NCBI GenBank assembly: GCA_910578455.1
Contig: CAJTQA010000010.1
Span: 16,196 to 80,195 of the forward strand
Length of the DNA: 64,000 nt
Direction: 5' to 3'
From: an uncultured Dorea sp.
GTDB taxonomy: Bacteria; Bacillota; Clostridia; Lachnospirales; Lachnospiraceae
Below, one piece after another: positions 57,768 through 64,000 of the stretch. How positions within the stretch are numbered: position 1 is the stretch's first letter; each line of letters starts with the position of its first letter. The notes under the pieces are model-generated. The model did no database searches and was not told the origin of the DNA. It was given only the letters and a program-made list of their open reading frames with translations. Position numbers and translations under genes: made by a program.

Positions 57768-58484
57768 ATGGAGGAAGTAATTCAGGTCAGGAACCTGTAT
57801 AAGCTTTACAGAGTCGGGGATGAGACGGTTCGGGCGTTGGACGGCGTGGATTTCGATATTCACCAGGGTGAGTTCTGTGCGATTGTGGGAACTTCCGGCT
57901 CGGGAAAATCAACGCTCCTCAACATGCTGGCAGGACTTGAAAAACCCACCAAAGGCGCAATCGTTATCGGAGGACAGCATATTGAGCAGCTTAAAGAAGA
58001 CGAGCTGGTTGCATTCCGAAGGCAGCATGTGGGATTTATATTTCAGTCTTTCCATCTTATGGCAACGATGAACGCGGTGGAGAATACGGCGCTGCCCTTG
58101 AGTTTCCGGGGAGAGGACCGAAAGCTGCGGCTGAAGAAAGCAAATCAGATGCTCGACCTTGTAGGGCTCAGGAAACATAAAAAGCACATGCCGAATCAGA
58201 TGTCAGGCGGCCAGCAGCAGAGAGTCGGCGTTGCAAGGGCTCTCGTAGTAGACCCTAAGATTATATTCGCAGATGAGCCTACGGGCAATCTGGATTCACA
58301 TACGTCGGAGGACGTGATGAAATTGATGCAGCAGGTAGTCAGGGAACAGAATAAAACGCTTGTCATGGTTACCCATGACAATCATCTGGCAACTTATGCG
58401 GACAGGATTTTTCACATCAGCGACGGAAAGATTATAAAGATTGAAGAACAGGACAGGAAAAGGAAGGAGAAGGAAGATGAGTAG
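57768..58484 (+). CDS. ABC transporter ATP-binding protein (MacB/LolD type)
   Basis: A 238-residue ATPase with Walker A (GTSGSGKST, about residues 40-48), signature (MSGGQQQRVGVARAL), Walker B (IIFADEPTGNLD) and H-loop (MVTHD). The MacB/LolD subgroup couples to FtsX-like permeases and works by mechanotransmission rather than simple transport. The next two genes encode an exposed anchored protein and the FtsX-like permease, so all three likely form one machine. ATG 57768 follows GGTGACG. Confidence 0.9.
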   Translation: MEEVIQVRNLYKLYRVGDETVRALDGVDFDIHQGEFCAIVGTSGSGKSTLLNMLAGLEKPTKGAIVIGGQHIEQLKEDELVAFRRQHVGFIFQSFHLMATMNAVENTALPLSFRGEDRKLRLKKANQMLDLVGLRKHKKHMPNQMSGGQQQRVGVARALVVDPKIIFADEPTGNLDSHTSEDVMKLMQQVVREQNKTLVMVTHDNHLATYADRIFHISDGKIIKIEEQDRKRKEKEDE

Positions 58485-60042
58485 ACGGAGGATATTGGCG
58501 AGAGGAGCGGCAATAGCGCTGGCGGCAGTGCTGACAGCCGGGATAGGAGGGAGCCTGCCGGCGCGGGCGAGCGGAAGTACGCCACCCAAAAATACTATAG
58601 AAGTGTTGCCAGAAAGTGATACTCCACCGACATATATGCCAGGAGAAAAACAGTCGTTTCGGTTATTTATAAAAAATACTGCAGATGATGCTATTGAAGA
58701 TTTTGAAATTAAACCTGATTTACAAAAAGATGATGCGTCTAAATGGCCCTTTAAAACGGAAAGCCAGAAATATAGCCGTAAAATTGAAAGAATTGAAGGA
58801 AAGGCCACGGCAGATAAGGATTCAGTAATTTATACTTTTACAGAACGGGATGATGTTCCGTCAAAGCGTTATACAATATATTTTGAATATACATATAAGA
58901 ACGCTGCTGGTGAAGAAGTTGAAGGGAAATATTCTTTTTATGTATATACCACCGCAAAGTCGGAGGATAAGAAAGATAACACACAAAAAATCGAGATTAT
59001 TGACAACAGAAACAAAGGTGATAATAATACAGCTAAACCAGAAGAGCCGGAAGAAGGCGGCGTAAGCAACGGCGAACCATCCTACTCTGGCGGCGGTGAC
59101 GGCGGAGGAGGAGAAGGCGGCGACGGTTCGGTTCCGAGGGTTATCGTGACAGGATTTGACACGGAGCCAAAGGAAGTTAAGGCGGGCACAGACTTTGTCC
59201 TTAAGGTTCATCTGAAGAATACTTCCAGGAAGACAAGGGTAAAGAACATGTTGTTTGACCTCAACGCTCCGGAAGACGGGGGAGACGAGCAGACAACAGC
59301 TCCTGCATTCCTCCCGTCGTCAGGCAGCAGTTCCATCTATTTAGAGGGCATGAAAGCAAATGGAACGGCCGATATCGCCATTAAACTGAACGCAAAGTCA
59401 GATCTCCTGCAGAAACCTTACAGCGTGGAGCTGAGCATGAAGTATGAGGATTCAAGCGGCGGCGCGGTAGAGGCGGCATCAAGCCTTTCCATTCCGATCA
59501 AGCAGGATGCGAGATTTGAATTCAGTGATTTTGAGATCAATCCGGAAAGCTTTTCCGTGGATGATGAGGCAAATGTAATGTGCAACCTCTATAATCTGGG
59601 CAGGATCAAGCTGTATAACGTAAAAGCGACATTTGAGGGAAACTGTATCGAGAAAGAGGAAGTGTTTGTCGGAAATGTTGAGTCCGGGGCGACGGCATCC
59701 ATAGATGCCATGCTGAAGGGCACGAAAGCATCCCAGGGTCCGGAGCCGGTGACAATGACGATGAGCTATGAAAATGAAGAGGGAGAGGTGACCTCGGAGA
59801 CAAAGGAACTGATGCTTGAGGTTACAGAGGTGTCGGAGGCCGGAATGGAAGAGGGCATGATGCCGCTGGAGGAAGAAAAGTCTGGTGGTTTCCCACTTGT
59901 TCCGATTGTCATAGCGATTGGGCTTATTGCGGTTATCGCCGCGGTTGTCATTATTTTAAAAGAGCGTAAAAAAAGATTGAGAAAGAGCCAGGAGGAGGAA
60001 TTTTTGTATGAACTTGATGGATCTTCTGAGGATGAGCAGTAG
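58477..60042 (+). CDS. Secreted, C-terminally anchored partner protein of MacB-type ABC system (mosaic)
   Basis: A 521-residue protein with an Arg-rich signal peptide (about residues 1-30), a variable domain (about 35-190) and a Gly/Glu-rich linker (about 195-220). Two CARDB-like adhesion/scaffold domains (about 225-345 and 345-450: VIVTGFDTEPKEVKAGTDF, FSDFEINPESFSVDD), an acidic stretch, a membrane helix (about 472-493) and a basic tail ending ELDGSSEDEQ follow. The stretch about 58580-59045 is clearly AT-richer than its flanks, suggesting recombination of an exposed domain. It overlaps both neighbouring genes, so it is part of the transporter operon. Confidence 0.78.
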   Translation: MSRRRILARGAAIALAAVLTAGIGGSLPARASGSTPPKNTIEVLPESDTPPTYMPGEKQSFRLFIKNTADDAIEDFEIKPDLQKDDASKWPFKTESQKYSRKIERIEGKATADKDSVIYTFTERDDVPSKRYTIYFEYTYKNAAGEEVEGKYSFYVYTTAKSEDKKDNTQKIEIIDNRNKGDNNTAKPEEPEEGGVSNGEPSYSGGGDGGGGEGGDGSVPRVIVTGFDTEPKEVKAGTDFVLKVHLKNTSRKTRVKNMLFDLNAPEDGGDEQTTAPAFLPSSGSSSIYLEGMKANGTADIAIKLNAKSDLLQKPYSVELSMKYEDSSGGAVEAASSLSIPIKQDARFEFSDFEINPESFSVDDEANVMCNLYNLGRIKLYNVKATFEGNCIEKEEVFVGNVESGATASIDAMLKGTKASQGPEPVTMTMSYENEEGEVTSETKELMLEVTEVSEAGMEEGMMPLEEEKSGGFPLVPIVIAIGLIAVIAAVVIILKERKKRLRKSQEEEFLYELDGSSEDEQ

Positions 60043-61426
60043 CAATCTGCGGAGAAGAAAGCTGCGTACGTTTCTTACCGTCCTTGGAGTCGTCATCGGC
60101 ACGGCATCCATCGTAGTTATGATCTCGCTGGGACTTGGCATGAAACAGGCCATGTATCAGGAAATTGAGGAGTATGGAGGATTAAAAACCATCAATGTAC
60201 GAGGGGCGGAAGGCGGAGACAGCATGTATTACGGTTCCGGCAGCGAGACGCAGGAGGAATCCGAAAAGCATGTTGACGATGCCTGCCTTTCTGACCTGAA
60301 GATGCTGGAGCATGTTGAAAGCGTAGAGCCGGTATACACGATGTCTCCGATGATGCTGAAAGGTTCCTATGAGGGCTATGTGGAGCTGATGGCGATGACC
60401 CCGGAGGGGCTTGCAGCCAGGAAGATAGAGCTGTCACAGGGTACTCTGCCGAAAAAGAACAGCGGGCAGCTGGAGCTTGTCTACGGGAATATGGTCTTTA
60501 TGAACTTTTATGAGAGAGGCACCGGGAATTCTTACTGGGATACGGGAGAGGTGCCGGATATCGATTTTGCGAAAGACTCCCTGTTCCTTATCCTGGACGG
60601 AGATTCGTATAATGCCAGCAGGAATGAGGGCGCTATGGTCATGGGAGGAGAGATGGGCGCAGGCGGCGACGAGGGCGAGGAGGCTCCGAGAGCGGTGAAA
60701 AAACATGTTGTGCGCGCCTGCGGCATGGTGGCGGGCGGCGTAGATGACTACAACGCCAATGCCTACTACATATTCTGTGACCTGGAGACGCTCAAGAAAG
60801 TGCTGAAAAAAGAATTTGCCGGCAGGGTGATTCCGGGACAGCCGCAGACAAAAAACGGAAAGCCGCTAAAGGAATTCTGCTATTCTTACGCGCAGGTCAT
60901 AGTGGATGACGCGGATAATGTGGCGGAAGTGTCAAACATGATTAAGGAAATGGGCTATAACACGGAGACTAATGCAGAGCTGATGGACAGCGTAGAGCGG
61001 CAGATGGGAATCATCCAGGCCGTGCTGGGAGGAATCGGGGCGGTATCGCTCTTCGTGGCGGCGATCGGCATTGCCAATACAATGATGATGTCCATATATG
61101 AGCGGACAAAAGAAATCGGCGTTATGAAAGTACTTGGGTGCAGCCTTAAGAATATCAAAGGGATGTTTCTTATGGAGGCCGGGTTTATCGGGATATTTGG
61201 AGGAATCGTCGGAAATATCTTAAGCCTTATGATGTCAGGAGCAATTAATTTTCTGGCAGGACAGTCGGACATGGTATCGACAGGCGGGGCAGATATCTCA
61301 TATATCCCATTCTGGCTGATGCTGGCATCTATAGGATTTGCGATGCTGGTGGGAATCGTGGCAGGTTATTTCCCTGCAAAGAGGGCAATGAAACTAAGCC
61401 CGCTGGAAGCGATACGCAATGGATAG
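60008..61426 (+). CDS. MacB/FtsX-like ABC permease
   Basis: A 472-residue permease. One N-terminal helix (LRTFLTVLGVVIGTASIVVM, about residues 16-35), a large extracytoplasmic MacB_PCD domain (about 45-335) with acidic/Gly insertions, then three helices in the FtsX domain (about 345-470: SLFVAAIGIANTMMMSIYER, GVMKVLGCSLKNIKGMF). Ends AMKLSPLEAIRNG, the classic FtsX/MacB tail. ATG 60008 overlaps the preceding gene by 35 bases and has GGAGGAGG upstream. Confidence 0.92.
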   Translation: MNLMDLLRMSSSNLRRRKLRTFLTVLGVVIGTASIVVMISLGLGMKQAMYQEIEEYGGLKTINVRGAEGGDSMYYGSGSETQEESEKHVDDACLSDLKMLEHVESVEPVYTMSPMMLKGSYEGYVELMAMTPEGLAARKIELSQGTLPKKNSGQLELVYGNMVFMNFYERGTGNSYWDTGEVPDIDFAKDSLFLILDGDSYNASRNEGAMVMGGEMGAGGDEGEEAPRAVKKHVVRACGMVAGGVDDYNANAYYIFCDLETLKKVLKKEFAGRVIPGQPQTKNGKPLKEFCYSYAQVIVDDADNVAEVSNMIKEMGYNTETNAELMDSVERQMGIIQAVLGGIGAVSLFVAAIGIANTMMMSIYERTKEIGVMKVLGCSLKNIKGMFLMEAGFIGIFGGIVGNILSLMMSGAINFLAGQSDMVSTGGADISYIPFWLMLASIGFAMLVGIVAGYFPAKRAMKLSPLEAIRNG

Positions 61427-61501
61427 ATATTAAGAATAAAAAAGGTGTTTCGGTTAGGCGGAGGCTCCCATAAGGTCCCATAAGGAAGTGTATGAAATTT
61501 C

Positions 61502-61541
61502 CGGCAAAACCGGCGTGGCGTAGGTCACGCCGGTTTTGCCG
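61502..61541. repeat. Perfect 16-base inverted repeat
   Basis: CGGCAAAACCGGCGTG, 8-base loop, CACGCCGGTTTTGCCG, no following T-run. It lies 75 bases after the MacB-type operon; a factor-assisted terminator or a repeat element. The rest of 61427-61625 shows nothing clear. Confidence 0.55.
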
Positions 61542-61625
61542 TGCCGCTGACTGGCTCTGGTTTGTGAAGTGGGATGCGGATTTTCTCACAATGCCGACGA
61601 CTACGGAATACCTCTCATTCCCGTT

Positions 61626-61958
61626 TTATAACCTGTTTTTATCACCCCATTCACACATTCCGTCTAAAATAGGAATTAAAGATTTTCCACGCTCCGTTAA
61701 GCTATACTCTACCTTTGGCGGGATTTGTGGATATTCCTTTCTATGCACTAATTGGTCTGCTTCTAATTCTTTTAAAGTGGAGCTTAAAGTCTTATACGAA
61801 ATTTCACTGATGTATTTTTTCATTTCGTTAAAACGAACGACTCCGAACTCCATTAAAGTATACAAAATAGTCATTTTATATTTGCCATTGATTAATGACA
61901 ATGTGTAGCTGAAACCTGTCGTTTCAAGACATTCATTTGCAATACAGCGTTCATTCAT
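61626..61958 (-). CDS. HxlR-family transcriptional regulator
   Basis: A 110-residue winged-helix protein with the HxlR layout: GKYKMTILYTLMEFGVVRFNE (cited within limits), KKYISEISYKTLSSTLKELE and PPKVEYSLTERGKSL. Such regulators respond to aldehydes, oxidants or redox signals. It is divergent from two flavodoxin-like reductase genes, the usual arrangement for an HxlR target. Cys residues near the N-terminus (ERCIANECLETTG) could sense oxidation, as in HypR/QorR-type proteins; inferred. Confidence 0.9.
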   Translation of the reverse strand: MNERCIANECLETTGFSYTLSLINGKYKMTILYTLMEFGVVRFNEMKKYISEISYKTLSSTLKELEADQLVHRKEYPQIPPKVEYSLTERGKSLIPILDGMCEWGDKNRL

Positions 61959-61997
61959 TTTTACACTCTCCTTTAGGTAAGTATATAACTTGATTGT

Positions 61998-62024
61998 AAG
62001 TATCGCACTTATATGTGCGTACTT
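61998..62024. promoter_or_regulatory. Candidate HxlR operator
   Basis: An imperfect inverted repeat AAGTA-TCGCAC-TTATAT-GTGCG-TACTT between the divergent hxlR-like gene and the reductase genes. A TATAAT at 62051-62056 could be the -10 of the plus-strand promoter. Confidence 0.5.
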
Positions 62025-62105
62025 GATTTTATTTTAATTCTTGCTAAGATTATAATATCAAAAGCAAAGAAAGTCAATCTCACAGAATAAGGAGGACATA
62101 TTTTT

Positions 62106-62651
62106 ATGAGCAAAAAAATAGTTGTAATAACGGGCAGCCCCCGTAAAAACGGGAATAGCTTTGCCATGACAGACGCTTTCATCAAGACAGCCGAAGCAAA
62201 GGGGCACACAATCACACGGTTTGACGCTGCATTAAAAAAAGTGGGTGGCTGCCGGGCATGTGAAACCTGTTTTTCTACTGGAAAAGCCTGTACTTTTGAT
62301 GATGATTTCAACACGATTGCACCGGCAATTCTTGAAGCGGACGTTATCGTATTTACCATGCCTGTCTACTGGTATTCTATCCCGGCGCAGATTAAAGGTG
62401 TCATTGACCGTATCTTTTCTATGGTTGTAGGCGGCAAGGATATTGCCGGAAAGGAATGTGCGCTGATTACCTGTTGTGAAGAAGATGATATGTCCGTCAT
62501 GGACGGAGTTCGTATTCCTATTGAACGTATGGCGGCATTGAATAAATGGAAAATGGCAGGCGAGGTTTTAATTCCCGGCGTATTAAATGTTGGCGATATA
62601 GACAAAACCGTGGGCTGCAAAAAAGCGGCTGATTTAGCCAATGCAATTTAA
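62106..62651 (+). CDS. Flavodoxin-fold NAD(P)H-dependent oxidoreductase 1
   Basis: A 181-residue FMN-binding protein (VITGSPRKNGNSFAM phosphate loop; PVYWYSIPAQIKGVIDRIF; GCRACETCFSTGKAC Cys cluster, about residue 48). Members reduce quinones, nitro or azo compounds, or act as iron-sulfur flavoproteins. AAGGAGG lies upstream of ATG 62106. It is followed after 10 bases by a second, similar gene; the pair is divergent from the HxlR regulator. Confidence 0.85.
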   Translation: MSKKIVVITGSPRKNGNSFAMTDAFIKTAEAKGHTITRFDAALKKVGGCRACETCFSTGKACTFDDDFNTIAPAILEADVIVFTMPVYWYSIPAQIKGVIDRIFSMVVGGKDIAGKECALITCCEEDDMSVMDGVRIPIERMAALNKWKMAGEVLIPGVLNVGDIDKTVGCKKAADLANAI

Positions 62652-62661
62652 GGAGGTAATT

Positions 62662-63210
62662 ATGAGCAAAAAAATTATTATTCTCAATGGAAGTCCAAGA
62701 AAAGCCGGAAATACAGCGGCATTAACAGCAGAATTTAAGAAAGGCGCAGAGGAAGCCGGAAACACCGTGACAGAGTTTTTTCTTGACGGTATGAATATAA
62801 ACGGTTGTAAAGGCTGTTTTGGCGGTGGTAAAAACCCGGACAGCCCTTGCGTCCAAAAAGACGATATGGATAAAATCTACCCTGTTTACAAGGAAGCGGA
62901 CATAGTTGTTCTTGCAACACCGCTTTACTATTGGACTATCAGCGGTCAGTTAAAAACTGCCTTTGACCGCTTATTTGCTATTGCGGAATGTGACCCTAAT
63001 TATCGAAACCCTAAAAAGGAAAGTGTTCTCATTATGGCAGCCGAGGGCTACGGTTTTGAAGAAACTCTTTATTGGTATGAACACCTTGAAAAACATTTAG
63101 GGTGGAAAAGCATTGGAAAAGTGCTTTGCGGCGGAGTAATGGCTATGGGGGATATTGCCGGAAAACCCGAATTACAGGAAACCTACAATTTAGGAAAATC
63201 AATTCAATAA
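62662..63210 (+). CDS. Flavodoxin-fold NAD(P)H-dependent oxidoreductase 2
   Basis: A 182-residue paralogue of the preceding protein (ILNGSPRKAGNTAAL; NGCKGCFGGG Cys pair; TPLYYWTISGQLKTAFDRLF). It probably forms an FMN-dependent reductase of similar type. AAGGAGG is seven bases before ATG 62662. The 3' end is followed directly by mobile-element debris. Confidence 0.85.
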   Translation: MSKKIIILNGSPRKAGNTAALTAEFKKGAEEAGNTVTEFFLDGMNINGCKGCFGGGKNPDSPCVQKDDMDKIYPVYKEADIVVLATPLYYWTISGQLKTAFDRLFAIAECDPNYRNPKKESVLIMAAEGYGFEETLYWYEHLEKHLGWKSIGKVLCGGVMAMGDIAGKPELQETYNLGKSIQ

Positions 63211-63227
63211 AGAAAGGCATACGCACC

Positions 63228-63827
63228 ATGAAGCCGGATGGGCGCAACATGGATAAGGCAGAGAGGTTTGGTATTAAACAAAAGATTTGTAATCGGTTAA
63301 TTAAGGGGCAACTAAATATCCTGTGCAGAAATGTAAAGGATGAAAGAGTAATCCAATGGATAAAGAGATACCTGAAAAGTGGTGTCATGGAAAATGGTGT
63401 GGTCATGGAAACAGAAGAAGGTTCACCACAGGGTGGAAATATATCTCCATTACTGGCGAATATCTATTTGAACGAGTTTGACCAGGAGTATCAGAAACGC
63501 GGAGTTGCTTTCGCTCGTTATGCAGATGATATAGTACTACTGGCAAAGAGCGGAAGGGTCGCAAGGAGACTATTGGAAACAAGCACGAAATATCTTGAAG
63601 ATACGCTAAAACTAAAAGTAAATCAAGAGAAAAGCCGTGTAGTCAGTGTGTTTGCAATTCGAAATTTTAAGTTTCTTGGCTTTACCTTGGGAAAGAACGG
63701 GAAGGGAATTTATATCCGGGTTCATGTGAAGTCATGGAAGAAAATGAAGTCAAAACTGAAAGAACTTAGTACCCGAAGGTCTTGTCAGAGCTGGGCTACT
63801 GTCTTTTCGGAGAACCTTTTTAGGTAG
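63228..63827 (+). pseudogene. Group II intron reverse transcriptase fragment
   Basis: From about 63300 the frame matches the palm region of group II intron-encoded proteins: RVIQWIKRYLKSGVMENGVV, EGSPQGGNISPLLANIYLNE, catalytic FARYADDIVLL (YADD, about 63519), NQEKSRV and FKFLGFTLG. The N-terminal fingers and the C-terminal maturase and endonuclease parts are missing, and the frame ends inside the adjacent insertion sequence. No intron RNA structure was recognised around it. A dead fragment, probably cut by the insertion and by recombination with the reductase region. Confidence 0.8.
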
Positions 63828-64000
63828 TGTAAAATAGTTTGTGTCTTTGGTTAAAAATGGCTCCTTTTTGGTAAGAATTAAGATATGACAATTCTTATTG
63901 AAAAGGAGTATTTTTATGGCAGTTGCAAAGGAGCAAATTCGACAAATTATTTCACAAAATAACATTAGCAGCGTGACAGATGTTTATTCTCTTCTCAAAG
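63822..64000 (+). mobile_element. IS256-type insertion sequence, left end (continues beyond window)
   Basis: The RT fragment breaks off at about 63822, where a sequence typical of an IS256-family terminal repeat begins (AGGTAGTGTAAAATAGTTTG). This is followed by a short leader and the transposase start at 63916. The right end is outside the window, so the repeat and target duplication cannot be confirmed. Confidence 0.7.
63916..64000 (+). CDS. IS256-family transposase, N-terminus only
   Basis: ATG 63916 with AAAAGGAG upstream opens MAVAKEQIRQIISQNNISSV, the usual start of IS256/Mutator-type transposases in gut Firmicutes; 28 codons are visible before the window ends. The DDE catalytic part is not in the window. 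Confidence 0.8.
   Translation, partial: MAVAKEQIRQIISQNNISSVTDVYSLLK

Noticed and set aside
1..64000. CRISPR arrays, tRNA or rRNA genes, prophage blocks
   Set aside because: No regularly spaced repeats, no tRNA- or rRNA-like sequences and no phage structural genes were seen; the only mobile DNA recognised is at the right end.

Overview
The window looks like a chromosomal segment of a spore-forming, obligately anaerobic Firmicute, most likely a Lachnospiraceae (Clostridia). The evidence is a spoIIAA-spoIIAB-sigF/spoVA sporulation block, the three [FeFe]-hydrogenase maturases, the clostridial oxidative ornithine pathway genes (ord, ortA, ortB), an L-serine dehydratase, a FabK-type type II fatty acid operon with a fused AccD-AccA protein, and a T-box upstream of valS. 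No database search was possible, so the family level is an inference.

Layout. 1-3.8 kb: alanine/cation symporter (cut by the window edge) and ord-ortA-ortB. 3.9-7.3 kb (minus): ABC transporter pair and a two-component system whose response regulator is broken. 7.5-12.7 kb: yaaA, a membrane protein with a membrane-anchored LuxR regulator, two tiny ORFs, a WYL regulator and sdaAB-sdaAA. 12.8-23.9 kb: the fatty acid operon fabH-acpP-fabK-fabD-fabG-fabF-accB-fabZ-accC-accDA, a second FMN reductase-like gene, and a FabT-like MarR regulator; inverted-repeat operators lie on the fabH promoter. 23.9-25.6 kb: sirtuin and CPBP protease. 25.7-31.2 kb: AT-richer two-component/ABC module of the peptide-antibiotic immunity type with YxeA and a gutted FtsX-like permease.

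31.2-35.2 kb (minus): hydE-hydG-hydF behind a structured leader with an intrinsic terminator. 35.2-36.4 kb (minus): an AT-rich three-gene island (frameshifted STAS-like remnant, DUF4325-like STAS protein, PIN nuclease). 36.5-39.9 kb: PadR/DUF1048 pair, prepilin-type peptidase, NadR-like repressor, transglutaminase lipoprotein. 40.0-42.4 kb: TlpA-like lipoprotein, CxxC small protein, membrane ferredoxin, then an MNT-HEPN pair. 42.6-49.4 kb: T-box-valS, LTA-synthase-like sulfatase, folC and a small overlapping ORF. 49.4-55.6 kb: TPR membrane protein, spoIIA operon, and a sigma-G-type promoter driving a small membrane ORF plus spoVAA-AB-AC-AD-AE.

55.7-61.4 kb: Na/Pi cotransporter and a MacB-type ABC operon whose exposed secreted subunit carries an AT-rich mosaic patch. 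61.6-64.0 kb: accessory end with an HxlR regulator, two flavodoxin-fold reductases, a group II intron reverse-transcriptase fragment and the start of an IS256-type insertion sequence.

The most interesting unexplained signals are the hydE leader (a possible attenuator or riboswitch), the STAS/DUF4325/PIN island, the unassigned first gene of the spoVA operon, the mosaic secreted ABC partner, and the direct-repeat promoter with an overlapping leader ORF before the immunity-type ABC operon.
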